This document shows, piece after piece, positions 33,273 to 42,548 of a stretch of 64,000 bases of DNA. The notes below the pieces were generated by a model. It was not told the DNA's origin. It saw only the letters and a program-made list of their open reading frames with translations, and did no database searches. Both the position numbers and the translations under genes were made by a program. Every line of letters begins with the position of its first letter. The first letter of the stretch is position 1. Source of the stretch: Actinomycetospora straminea (lineage in GTDB: Bacteria > Actinomycetota > Actinomycetes > Mycobacteriales > Pseudonocardiaceae). The stretch spans positions 39,402-103,401 of the forward strand of contig NZ_JAQZAN010000023.1 in assembly GCF_028737255.1 (NCBI RefSeq). The letters run 5' to 3'.

Positions 33273-33929
33273 ATGACCGTGCGGGCCTGGATGAGCTGGT
33301 CGGGCGGCAAGGACGGCGCGTTCGCGCTCGCCGCGGCCCGGGCCGACCCGGGGGTCGAGGTCGCCGGCCTGCACACCACGGTCCGCCCCGGCGGGGAGGT
33401 GGCCGCCAGCTACGTCCCGCTCGGCCTGGTCCGGGCCCAGGCCGCGGCGCTGGGCCTGCCGCTCGAGACCGTCGAGCTGCCCGTGCCGTGCCCGGACGAC
33501 GTCTACACGGAGCGCACGCGCACGTCGTGGGCCCGCCTGCGCGCGGGCGGGGCGACGCAGGTGCTCTACGGCGACCTCTTCCTCGCCGACATCCGGGCCT
33601 TCCGCGAGCGGGCCCTCGAGGGCACGGGGCTCTCGGCGCGCTTCCCGCTGTGGGACCGGCCCACCGCCCCGCTCGCCCGGGAGATGCTCGCGGCCGGGGT
33701 GCGGGCCGTGGTCGTCTGCGTCGACCCGGCGCGGGTGCCGCCGGCGCTCGCCGGACGGGCGTGGGACACCCAGCTGCTCGCCGAGCTCCCCGCCGGCGTC
33801 GACCCGTGCGGCGAGAACGGCGAGTTCCACACCCTCGTCACCGACGGCCCCGGGTTCGCCCGCCCCGTGCCCGCGGCGGTCAGGGGCACCGCCGAGCGCG
33901 ACGGGTTCGTCACCGCTCTCCTCTGCTGA
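33273..33929 (+). CDS. Dph6-like ATP-pyrophosphatase (diphthine-ammonia ligase family)
   Basis: A 218-residue N-type ATP-pyrophosphatase. The PP-loop is SWSGGKDGAFAL near residues 8-19. VEVAGLHTTVRPGG, VLYGDLFLADIRAFRER and GENGEFHTLVTDGP match the archaeal/eukaryotic Dph6 family. Bacteria lack diphthamide, so the true substrate of this bacterial branch is unknown. It should activate a carboxylate with ATP and form an amide. Single gene. Confidence 0.8.
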   Translation: MTVRAWMSWSGGKDGAFALAAARADPGVEVAGLHTTVRPGGEVAASYVPLGLVRAQAAALGLPLETVELPVPCPDDVYTERTRTSWARLRAGGATQVLYGDLFLADIRAFRERALEGTGLSARFPLWDRPTAPLAREMLAAGVRAVVVCVDPARVPPALAGRAWDTQLLAELPAGVDPCGENGEFHTLVTDGPGFARPVPAAVRGTAERDGFVTALLC

Positions 33930-33932
33930 CTC

Positions 33933-33968
33933 CTCGCCCGACACCTCGCCCGACACCTCGCCCGACTC
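33933..33968. repeat. 12-base tandem repeat
   Basis: Three copies of CTCGCCCGACAC (the last ending CTC) lie between the Dph6-like and MBL-fold genes. They contain no start codon and sit just after the upstream stop. No function is evident. Confidence 0.8.
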
Positions 33969-33993
33969 CGTGCTCGCCTGCCAGGCTGCGCGC

Positions 33994-34665
33994 ATGGCTC
34001 TGCGTCTGCGGGAGGTCGCCGACGGCGTGCACCTCGGCGCCCTCGTCCCCGGCGGTCTCCTGCACACGGTGCTGATCGAGGGCCCCGAGGGCGACGTCGT
34101 CGTCGACGCGGGGTTCCCGTGGTCGGCGCGCCGCCTCGTCACGCTGCTGCGGGGCCGTGACGTCGCCCTGCACGCCGTCACCCACGCGCACGGCGACCAC
34201 GTCGGCTCGTCGGCGTGGCTGTGCCGGCAGACCGGGGCGCCGCTCGCGATGGGCGAGGCGGACGCGGGCCGCTTCGAGGACGGGCGGCTCGACACCCACT
34301 CCGGCGCGTTCGGCCGGCTCGTCCTCGCCCCGCTGGCCCGCGAGCGGCGGCCGGTCGACCGGCGCCTGCGCGAGGGCGACCGGGTCGGCGGGTTCGAGGT
34401 GCTCGCCGTCCCCGGCCACAGCCCCGGCACCCTCGCGCTGTGGCGCGCGGGGGACCGCGTGCTCGTCGTCGGCGACGGGCCGGTCAACGTGTCGACCGAC
34501 CCGCGCTCGCCGCGGTGGCTGCCCCTCCCGCGCGGCCTGCACGACGACCCGGCGGCCGCGGCGGCCTCGCGCGGCCGCTTGGCCGAGCTGCGTCCGGCGC
34601 TCGTCGTCGCGATGCACGGCCACCCGGTGGCCGACCCCGACGCCTGGGCCGCGGCCGCGCCGTGA
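33994..34665 (+). CDS. MBL-fold metallo-hydrolase
   Basis: A 223-residue metallo-beta-lactamase-fold enzyme. The first strand carries VVVDAGFPWSARR, and the metal motif is THAHGDHVGSSAWL (HxHxDH, residues about 62-75). The third-strand histidine is in VLAVPGHSPGTLALW, and the aspartate in LVVGDGPVNVS. LVVAMHGHPV gives the final histidine. All two-metal ligands appear present. Substrate unknown; the compact size fits glyoxalase II-like or lactonase-like hydrolases. Confidence 0.86.
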   Translation: MALRLREVADGVHLGALVPGGLLHTVLIEGPEGDVVVDAGFPWSARRLVTLLRGRDVALHAVTHAHGDHVGSSAWLCRQTGAPLAMGEADAGRFEDGRLDTHSGAFGRLVLAPLARERRPVDRRLREGDRVGGFEVLAVPGHSPGTLALWRAGDRVLVVGDGPVNVSTDPRSPRWLPLPRGLHDDPAAAAASRGRLAELRPALVVAMHGHPVADPDAWAAAAP

Positions 34666-34715
34666 CCCGCCCGCGAGGGGGGTCGGCGCCGGAGATCCGG
34701 GCGTAACGTCGCGAG

Positions 34716-35210
34716 ATGGCCAAGGACCAGAAGACGAAGGACACGAAGACCAGGGACCCGAAGCCGAAGGACCCGAAGGCCGGGGACAAGCGCGAGGACC
34801 CCGTCGCGACGGCGCTCAGCGCCCCCGACGCGCCCGTCGACGACCCCGGCTCCCCGGCGGTCGTGCCCGCCAGCGGCCCGCCCGAGCGGCTCACCGGCGG
34901 CGCCCGCAGGCCCTCGGGGGCGGTCGCCCGCCGCGACACCGGCTCCGCAGCGCCCGCCGTGGCCGCAGCGCCCGCCGTGCCCGCCGTGCCCGCCGTGCCC
35001 GCCGCGCCGCCCGCGCGCGGCGTCACCGACACCGTGGTGTCCGCCGCCGCCGACGCCGCCCACGTCGTGCAGCGGGTGCTGCCCCACCGCGCGCCCGTCT
35101 ACCTGGGCGGCGCCGCGCTGCTCGTCATCGGGATCGTCGACCTCCCCGCCGTCGCCGGTGGCGCGCTGGTCTACGAGGCGCTGCGCCGCTGGCACCCCGC
35201 CGATCGCTGA
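34716..35210 (+). CDS. Lysine-rich protein with Pro/Ala linker and C-terminal hydrophobic segment
   Basis: A 164-residue protein of unknown function. Residues about 2-28 are Lys/Asp/Pro repeats (KTKDTKTRDPKPKDPKAGDK). The middle is a Pro/Ala/Val-rich stretch with VPA repeats encoded by a 9-base DNA repeat. The C-terminus has a hydrophobic segment (PVYLGGAALLVIGIVDLPAV then GGALVYEALRRW). The layout suggests a tail-anchored protein with a disordered cytoplasmic arm, possibly DNA- or cell-surface-associated. Confidence 0.65.
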   Translation: MAKDQKTKDTKTRDPKPKDPKAGDKREDPVATALSAPDAPVDDPGSPAVVPASGPPERLTGGARRPSGAVARRDTGSAAPAVAAAPAVPAVPAVPAAPPARGVTDTVVSAAADAAHVVQRVLPHRAPVYLGGAALLVIGIVDLPAVAGGALVYEALRRWHPADR

Positions 35211-35257
35211 GTCGTCCCTGGCCGCGCCGAGGGGCCGACCCTGCCGACGCGCGGGCG

Positions 35258-35437
35258 TCAGCGCGTGGTCGCGGACGGCGGCGCGGCGGGGGCGCCGTCG
35301 TGCGGCGGCGGGTCGGCCTCGGCGTCGACGGCGCTCGGGTCCCCGGCGCCGTGCGTCTGGCCCGCGCCGCGGTCGAAATCGTCGCCGTCGCGGCGGAGGC
35401 GGTTGTGCCGGGTGCCGTCGTCGACGAGCCCGCTCAC
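35258..35437 (-). CDS. Small hydrophilic protein coupled to the DUF4383 gene
   Basis: A 59-residue frame starting with GTG, whose first bases overlap the stop codon of the upstream membrane protein gene (shared GTGA). The product is polar (VDDGTRHNRLRRDGDDFDRG, then a Pro/Ala-rich tail), likely unstructured. The overlap and codon bias support real translation. No homologue is recognised. Confidence 0.45.
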   Translation of the reverse strand: MSGLVDDGTRHNRLRRDGDDFDRGAGQTHGAGDPSAVDAEADPPPHDGAPAAPPSATTR

Positions 35438-36192
35438 CGCCGGTGTCCGTCCTGCTGGGCGAGCCAGGCGCTGCGCCGCTCCTCGTGGGTGGTGCAGCGC
35501 TCGAGCGCGGCGAGCCGGCGCAGCGTGTCCGCGTTCGCGACGCCGGTGGCCTGCGCCCGGTAGGCGTCCGCGAGCTCGCGGTCCGCGCGCAGCTCGGCGG
35601 CGTTCCGTGGTCGCGGCTGGTGGTCCTCGGGCAGCGAGGCGAGGGTCGACTCGCTGACGAAGCGGCTCTGCACGGCCGTGACCAGCCGGTCGCCCGACGC
35701 GCCGTAGGGGTTGTCGGGCGGGAGGTGGACGACCACCCGCCCGTAGCTCCCGACGACGAGCAGCACGAGACCGGCCCCGATGCTGAAGAAGACGTTGGGC
35801 AGCCGGAAGGCCAGCAGGTTGTACGGCGTGGCGAGCACGGCGAGACCGGCGAAGGCCGCCAGGAGGAACGCCACCCCGATGACGATCATCACCGTCGACG
35901 CGGGGCGGCCGCCGCGGACGGCGGCCAGGACCAGGATCGCGGCGGTGACCACGGAGACGGTCGAGAGCAGGCCGTTGGTCGACAGCCCCAGCAGCGGCAT
36001 GCCGCGGGTGTCGAAGGCGCTCAGCCCGCCGACGTAGCCGAGGACGCCGAAGACGGCGATCACCGCGGCGACCGTGAGGGCCCCGGCGCGGTGCACGAGG
36101 ACCACCCGCCGGCTCAGCGGCGTGGGCGGCTCCGGTCCGGCCGGACCGGTGACGCCGGGATCGGGGCTGTGGGGTGGACGGGTGAGGGACAT
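35434..36192 (-). CDS. DUF4383 membrane protein
   Basis: A 252-residue protein with four transmembrane helices in residues about 32-155: LTVAAVIAVFGVLGYVGG, STVSVVTAAILVLAAVRGG, IVIGVAFLLAAFAGLAVLA and FFSIGAGLVLLVVGSYG. This is the DUF4383 pattern. A polar C-terminal tail of about 95 residues follows, rich in Ala, Arg and Glu, ending in EERRSAWLAQQDGHRR. The role is unknown. The ATG at 36192 is the first that precedes the polar N-terminus. A small downstream gene is coupled by overlap. Confidence 0.75.
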   Translation of the reverse strand: MSLTRPPHSPDPGVTGPAGPEPPTPLSRRVVLVHRAGALTVAAVIAVFGVLGYVGGLSAFDTRGMPLLGLSTNGLLSTVSVVTAAILVLAAVRGGRPASTVMIVIGVAFLLAAFAGLAVLATPYNLLAFRLPNVFFSIGAGLVLLVVGSYGRVVVHLPPDNPYGASGDRLVTAVQSRFVSESTLASLPEDHQPRPRNAAELRADRELADAYRAQATGVANADTLRRLAALERCTTHEERRSAWLAQQDGHRR

Positions 36193-36413
36193 GACGGCCT
36201 CCTCGCTGAAGCACGTCGTCGGGTCGAGACCGCCCGGGCATCCCCGCGCCCGGCGGGTCCCACTCCCCGGACCGGCGTGACGTGGGTAGCAGGACCCGAC
36301 CCGGGCACCTCGGCGACGTCGCGACGGCCCCCGACCCCGAGCTACGATCTTCGGCCGCGCGGGCGGCCCCGCCCGCGACGCACACGCGAGTCGACAGGGG
36401 AGGAGAGGCACCG

Positions 36414-36710
36414 ATGACGCTCAGCGACGACGCCGTGGAGGCACTCATCCTGCTGTGCCGACGGAGCCGGGACGCCGGCTGCGTGGTCCGCATCCGCTCG
36501 ATCGGCGCCGGCACGCTGCCGACCGTCCACCTCGAGCTCGACGCGGTCCCCCGTGACCGCGACGTCGTCGTCGCCCGCGGTGGCGTGACGGTCGTCGTCG
36601 ACCGCGAGCTCGCGCCCGCCACGCAGGACAAGGTGCTGCACGCGGAGCCCCACAGCGAGGACGACGACCGGCCGGTCTTCCTGCTCGAGGAGGTCTCCGG
36701 ACGCGCCTGA
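36414..36710 (+). CDS. HesB/IscA-like small protein lacking the cluster cysteines
   Basis: A 98-residue protein. TLSDDAVEALILLCRRSRDA at the start and VVVDRELAPATQDKVLHAEP then DDRPVFLLEE at the end follow the HesB/IscA/adhesin-like fold. The three cysteines that bind Fe-S clusters in true A-type carriers are absent; only CRRSRDAGC near residue 15 remains. A non-cluster role is therefore likely. A strong AGGGGAGGAGAGG ribosome binding region precedes the ATG. It converges with the universal stress gene across a strong terminator. Confidence 0.6.
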   Translation: MTLSDDAVEALILLCRRSRDAGCVVRIRSIGAGTLPTVHLELDAVPRDRDVVVARGGVTVVVDRELAPATQDKVLHAEPHSEDDDRPVFLLEEVSGRA

Positions 36711-36744
36711 CGCGGTGGGCCCCGGTTTCCGGGCGCCGACACGC

Positions 36745-36779
36745 CGATGCGCGGACCGCCGGTGGCGGCCCGCGCATCG
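36745..36779. terminator. Bidirectional hairpin terminator
   Basis: The 16-base arms CGATGCGCGGACCGCC and GGCGGCCCGCGCATCG pair in 15 of 16 positions around a 3-base loop, between the convergent HesB-like and universal stress genes. It can serve both strands. Confidence 0.8.
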
Positions 36780-36794
36780 GTGATCGCGGTGGTG

Positions 36795-37154
36795 TCAGTC
36801 CTCGGCCTTGACGGCCAGGACCGGCACCGGGCTGTCGAGCAGCAGTCGCTGGGCGACGCTGCCGAGCAGCGCCTTGCTCACCGGCGACCGGCGCTTCATC
36901 CCGATGACGAGGCGCTGGACGTCGGGCCGCTGGTCGATCTCCTCGAGGACGGTGTCCGCGGGGTCGCGGTCCTCAGGACCGGAGCGCTCGAGGAGCGTCA
37001 CCTTGAGGTCCTCGGGCAGACCCGAGAGGTCGATGCTGTGCAGGGTCAGGTTGAGGACGACGAGGTCGGTGTCGAGCAGCCGGGCCTCGCCGGCGCCCGC
37101 GTGGAGGGCCTGGGGGCCCTCCCGTCCCTCGGGGACGGCGACGAGCACGGTCAT
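36795..37154 (-). CDS. Universal stress protein family
   Basis: A 119-residue UspA-fold protein. The N-terminal strand TVLVAVPEGREGPQAL, the central LVVLNLTLHSIDLSGLPEDL, and the ATP-loop region LVIGMKRRSPVSKALLGSVAQRLL (G-x2-R-x9-G-S) fit ATP-binding members; SPVPVLAVKAED is the last strand. It lies 29 bases after the MFS transporter gene on the same strand, so it probably belongs to the inositol-transport transcript. Its role there is unknown. Confidence 0.85.
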   Translation of the reverse strand: MTVLVAVPEGREGPQALHAGAGEARLLDTDLVVLNLTLHSIDLSGLPEDLKVTLLERSGPEDRDPADTVLEEIDQRPDVQRLVIGMKRRSPVSKALLGSVAQRLLLDSPVPVLAVKAED

Positions 37155-37183
37155 GTTGGGTCCTTCCGGGCGAGTGGGGCGGG

Positions 37184-38602
37184 TCAGGAGTACTGGCGCA
37201 TGAACTGCTCCTCGAGGTCCTCGAGCGAGCGGCCGCGGGTCTCGGGCACCGAGCGGTACACGAAGATCAGGGCCAGGACGCCGAGGGCGACGAAGATGAA
37301 GAACGTCGGCGCGATGCCGAGGCTCTCGACGACCACGGGGAAGCCGAGCGAGACGACCGCGTTCGACAGCCACAGCACGAGCACGCTGATGCCGATGGCG
37401 AGACTGCGGATCTTGAGCGGGAAGATCTCGGCCAGGAGGAGCCAGACCAGCGGGCCGATGGTGCCCTGCATGCAGAAGACGAACAGCACGACGAAGACCA
37501 GGATGAACCACGCCTTGGCCGGTCCGTCGGGCAGCAGGGTGGCCGACAGGCCGACGAGCAGGTGGAAGAACGTCGTGAGCGCGAAGCCGCCGAGCAGCAG
37601 CGTGCGGCGGTTGACCTTGTTCATGATGAGCAGCCCGACGGTGATGCCCAGGACGCTGAACAGGCCGTTCGCGGTGTTGGCGATGATCGCGGCCTGGTCG
37701 GAGAAGCCGGCGTCGCCGAGCAGCTGCGTGCCGTAGTACATGATCGAGTTGATGCCGGTGAACTGCTGGAACATGCCCAGGCCGGCCCCGAGCAGGATGA
37801 GCCGGCGGATCCAGCGCACCCCCAGGTCGCTCGCCCCGGCGGTCTTCGACGCCCGCTCCTCCTCGGCGAGCTCGTGCACCTCGGCCATCTCGGCCTGCGC
37901 CCGCTCGGGCGTGCGCACCTGCTGCAGCACCGCCAGCGCCTCGTCGTCCCGGCCCTGAGACACCAGCCAGCGGGGGCTCTCGGGCATCCGCAGCATGCCG
38001 ATGAACAGCGCGATCGCCGGGAGCACGGCCACGACCAGCATGACGCGCCAGACGCCCGGGTTCTCGCCCCAGATGTTGAAGATGATCGCGTTGATGACGA
38101 AGGCGGCGAACTGGCCGCTGACGATCATGACCTCGTTGCGGGTGACGATGCTGCCCCGACGCTCGGCCGGCGCGACCTCGGCGAGGTAGACCGGCACGGT
38201 GGCCGAGGCGCCACCGACCGCCAGGCCGAGGACGAAGCGGAAGAACGCCAGCACCGGCCACGTCGGCGAGAGGACACAGCCGATGGTGGCGAGGGCGAAG
38301 AGGATCGCCAGCAGCAGGATGTTGTGGCGGCGGCCGAACCGGTCGGACAGCGCGCCACCCACGACGGCACCGATGGCCGCACCGAAGATCAGGATGCTGA
38401 CGACGATGCCCTCGGTGAGGGCCGTGAGGCCGAGGTCGGCGGTCATCGGCTCGAGGGCGCCGTTGATGACGCCGGTGTCGTAGCCGAAGAGGAGGCCGCC
38501 GAAGGTGGCGACGACGGCGATGATGCCGAGCCGCTTCGAGTGCGGGCCGGGCACGTCCGGCGGGAGAGCAGCCCGTGACGGCTGCTCGTTGTAGGTGGTC
38601 AT
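37184..38602 (-). CDS. iolT: MFS sugar porter, probable myo-inositol transporter
   Basis: A 472-residue sugar porter with twelve transmembrane helices. Signatures: GGLLFGYDTGVINGALEPM (first helix), DRFGRRHN (loop 2-3), PESPRWLVSQGR (after helix 6), FQQFTGINSIMYYGTQLL (helix 7), and VPETRGRSLEDLEEQF at the C-terminus. It imports a sugar or polyol by proton symport. Its position below the iol operon and behind an iol-type promoter makes myo-inositol the likely substrate. The ATG at 38602 is preceded by GGGGAGCG at good spacing. A 400-base leader separates it from the promoter. Confidence 0.85.
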   Translation of the reverse strand: MTTYNEQPSRAALPPDVPGPHSKRLGIIAVVATFGGLLFGYDTGVINGALEPMTADLGLTALTEGIVVSILIFGAAIGAVVGGALSDRFGRRHNILLLAILFALATIGCVLSPTWPVLAFFRFVLGLAVGGASATVPVYLAEVAPAERRGSIVTRNEVMIVSGQFAAFVINAIIFNIWGENPGVWRVMLVVAVLPAIALFIGMLRMPESPRWLVSQGRDDEALAVLQQVRTPERAQAEMAEVHELAEEERASKTAGASDLGVRWIRRLILLGAGLGMFQQFTGINSIMYYGTQLLGDAGFSDQAAIIANTANGLFSVLGITVGLLIMNKVNRRTLLLGGFALTTFFHLLVGLSATLLPDGPAKAWFILVFVVLFVFCMQGTIGPLVWLLLAEIFPLKIRSLAIGISVLVLWLSNAVVSLGFPVVVESLGIAPTFFIFVALGVLALIFVYRSVPETRGRSLEDLEEQFMRQYS

Positions 38603-39017
38603 GACGTGGCGCTCCCCGTTGAGGAATGGCGTGACGAGATGTGTCGGGTCTCGGCGAGGGCGGTCGCGGGCATCGTCCGGAACAGCGTCCCGGGGCCGTC
38701 GAGATCGACCGAATGTCCCTGGTGACGACGAGGATGACGGGGCGGTGTGATCCAAGTCAAGAGCTCGTCGACAATTGTCTGTCGCATTTCTTGTGGGTGA
38801 TCGACATGCCTCTGAACAGCGATGACGAACGCACGAGAGGCCCGGGACGACGGTGCGTCCCGGGCCTCGCGCAGTTCGTGGTGGTCATTTATCGACCATT
38901 CTCTCGCCCGCTTTTCGAGCACGACGAACAGAGGTCGGGAAAGGGCGGGAGAACGGCACGACACCGATCCGGACGGGAGGTCCCCCGATCGGCTCGCGGT
39001 GTCGCGCGATGGCGGAG
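38603..39017 (-). other. Long leader between the second iol promoter and the transporter gene
   Basis: No convincing gene was found in this 415-base stretch, which is less GC-biased than its surroundings. It contains a 12-base hairpin (38838-38867) and a GACAATTGTC palindrome (38770-38779). A 121-codon minus-strand frame here reads through the hairpin and lacks a ribosome binding site and family. The region is either a long untranslated leader for iolT or holds a second, nearer promoter. Confidence 0.5.
38838..38867 (-). terminator. Strong hairpin in the iolT leader
   Basis: The arms AGGCCCGGGACG and CGTCCCGGGCCT pair perfectly over 12 bases around the loop ACGGTG. It could end the upstream iol transcript or act as an attenuator of the transporter mRNA. 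No T-run follows. Confidence 0.6.
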
Positions 39018-39068
39018 ACGTTACGGCGCCGGCCCGCCACCGTCAAGACTTTGTCCTGACATTAGGTC
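39018..39068 (-). promoter_or_regulatory. Second iol promoter and operator (before iolT)
   Basis: On the minus strand, TTGACG (39046-39041), a 17-base spacer and TAACGT (39023-39018) form a near-consensus promoter. Just upstream and overlapping the -35 is a block (39042-39068, plus strand GTCAAGACTTTGTCCTGACA and seven more bases). It is identical in 23 of 27 positions to the block at 49280-49306 by the iolR gene. Its core TGTCCTGACA is a TGTC-N2-GACA palindrome resembling the IolR site reported in corynebacteria. A GntR repressor, probably the local IolR, is the expected binder. Confidence 0.7.
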
Positions 39069-39078
39069 CAAGCTGCGC

Positions 39079-40065
39079 TCAGACGTCCGCCGCCGCGGCC
39101 GTGAGGACGCCGGCCGCCACCTCGAGTCCCTCGAGGCGACCGAGCTCGACGTCCTCGTGCTCGATGTTCACGGCCATGTCGGGGTCGACCTTCGCGAGGG
39201 CCCGCAGGAAGCGGGTCCAGAAGGCCTGGTCGTGGCCCTTGCCGAGCGCCACGAAGTCCCAGCCGGCGTTCTCCGGCCAGGCGTTGAGGGTGGCGTCGCC
39301 GCCCAGCCGCACCGGGTCCTCGGTGACCTTGCGGTGCCGGTCGTCGAGGACGCCGTGGACGCGCACGGCGTCGTTGATGCGGGTGTCCTTCGCCGCCGCC
39401 AGGTACACGAGGTCGCCGAGGTGCTCGATGGCGGCGACCGGGTCGATGCCCTGCCAGAACAGGTGGCTCGGGTCCATCTCGGCGCCGACCGAGCACGCCC
39501 CGGTCTCCTCGACGAGCCGGGTGAGCGTCGAGGGGTTGAAGACCAGGTTGAACTGGTGCATCTCGATGCAGACCTTCACGCCGTGCTCGCCGGCGAGCGC
39601 GTCGATCTCCCGCCAGAAGGGGACGCCCACCTCGGACCACTGCCGGTCGCGCACGTCGGAGTACGTGGACTCGAACGGCATGGGGTTCCAGACGGGGATC
39701 GTCCCGCCCGGCTCCCCGGCCGGCAGCCCCGACATCGTGACGACGCGGCGCACCCCGAGGCGCCCGGCGACCTCGATGGTGCGCCGCAGGTCGCGGGCGT
39801 GGGCCTCGCCGATCCGCGGGTCCGGGTGCAGCGGGTTGCCGTTGCAGTTCAGGGCGGTGAGCTCGACGCCCTCCGCGGCGAAGACGCCGAGGTAGTCCTC
39901 CGCCGCCGTGCGGCCCGCGAGCAGGTCGTCGACGGGCAGGTGCACCGGGGGCAGGAAGCCGCCGGCGTTGACCTCCAGGCCGGTCAGGCCGAGCGAGCGC
40001 ACGGTCCGCAGGGCCTCGGGCAGGGGCCGGTCGTGCAGGATCGCGTCGTAGACGCCGAGCTTCAT
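39079..40065 (-). CDS. TIM-barrel sugar phosphate isomerase/epimerase (iol cluster type)
   Basis: A 328-residue xylose-isomerase-like TIM barrel. MKLGVYDAILHDRPLPEAL opens the barrel. LTALNCNGNPLHPDP, VKVCIEMHQFNLVFNPST and SVGAEMDPSHLFWQGIDP hold the metal-ligand glutamate, histidine and aspartate. YLAAAKDTRIN and a late VNIEHEDVEL provide the remaining ligands. This subgroup is typical of actinobacterial inositol loci, where it may isomerise or epimerise inosose-derived ketoses. It is last in the main iol transcript, 78 bases after mmsA, with its own ribosome binding site. Confidence 0.82.
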   Translation of the reverse strand: MKLGVYDAILHDRPLPEALRTVRSLGLTGLEVNAGGFLPPVHLPVDDLLAGRTAAEDYLGVFAAEGVELTALNCNGNPLHPDPRIGEAHARDLRRTIEVAGRLGVRRVVTMSGLPAGEPGGTIPVWNPMPFESTYSDVRDRQWSEVGVPFWREIDALAGEHGVKVCIEMHQFNLVFNPSTLTRLVEETGACSVGAEMDPSHLFWQGIDPVAAIEHLGDLVYLAAAKDTRINDAVRVHGVLDDRHRKVTEDPVRLGGDATLNAWPENAGWDFVALGKGHDQAFWTRFLRALAKVDPDMAVNIEHEDVELGRLEGLEVAAGVLTAAAADV

Positions 40066-40143
40066 GATCGATCTCCGGGATGTGGGCACGCCGAGGACAC
40101 CCGCGGCCGGTCGAGCGACCGGCCGCGGGCCCTCGGGCACGCG

Positions 40144-41645
<1,502 letters not shown>

Positions 41646-41646
<1 letters not shown>

Positions 41647-42548
41647 CAGGGGTTCCTCCCGGGTGCGGGCTCGAGGACGGTGTCCGAGCCGAAGTGCTTC
41701 GCCACGAGGGCGGTGATCGTGTCGCGGTCGCCCGTGACCACCTCGGTCGCGCGCTCCTCCCACCCGAACACACAGTGGGTCAGCGTGCCGTCGAAGCCGG
41801 CCGCCGCCAACGCCGCGAAGACGGCGTCGAAGTCGACCTCGCCGGTGCCCATCGGCGCGTGCTGGTGCACGCGGACCGTGGACCCGGGCGGGTTGACGAT
41901 GTAGCGCAGGCCGCCCGACGCGGTGTGGTTCAGCGTGTCGGCCAGGTGCACGTTGGTCACGCGCGCCCCGGCGCGGGCGATGATCCCGGCCGGGTCGTTG
42001 CCCTGGTGGAACGTGTGCGGGGTGCAGTACAGGAACGTGACCCAGTCGCGGTCCAGCCCGGCCACCATGTCGACCGCGGCGTGCCCGTCCTCGATGAAGT
42101 CGTCGGGGTGCGGCTCGAGCACGAGGCGGATGCCCTCGCGCTCGAAGTCCGGGGCCAGCTCCTCGAACGAGCGCAGGAACATCGCCTCGGCGTGCTCCGC
42201 GGCCTCCGGGCGGCCGTTGAACTCGGTGTTCATCGTGTCCACGCCGAGGTCGACGGCGATCCGGATCGCGCGCCGCCAGGCGCGCACGGCGGCCTGCCGG
42301 GCGTCCTCGGACGGGCCCGACCAGCGCAGCACCGGCAGCACCGAGGAGATGCCGACGCCGGCGTCGGCGGCCCGGCGCCGCAGCGTGGCGACGGTCGCGG
42401 AGTCGACGCGGGGGTGGGCGAAGAAGGGGATGAAGTCCTCCTTCGGGGAGAGCTCCATCCACGTGTAGCCGGCGCGGGCCACGGCGTCGGGCAGGTCGGT
42501 CACCGCGTGGGTGCGGTGGAACATCTGGGCGTCGAGGGCGAGCTTCAC
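41646..42548 (-). CDS. iolH: Sugar phosphate isomerase/epimerase IolH-like
   Basis: A 300-residue TIM barrel close to the corynebacterial IolH. Its opening MKLALDAQMFHRT, WMELSPKEDFIPFFAHPRVD, LRWSGPSEDARQAAVRAWRR and VDTMNTEFNGRPEAAEH are the hallmarks. The metal site is built from LEPHPDDFIEDGH, YCTPHTFHQGND, NVHLADTLNH and a late HCVFGWEE. The step in the inositol pathway is not experimentally fixed for this subgroup. The GTG start shares four bases with the iolG stop. Confidence 0.85.

Noticed and set aside
29793..33929. A 1378-codon plus-strand open frame
   Set aside because: It lies antisense to the LigD-like gene and out of frame with the genes before and after it. Only its last part is real (the Dph6-like gene). 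The rest is compositionally biased shadow.
38599..38964. A 121-codon minus-strand frame in the iolT leader
   Set aside because: It reads through the perfect hairpin, has no ribosome binding site or family, and its composition differs from real genes nearby. It was kept as leader sequence.
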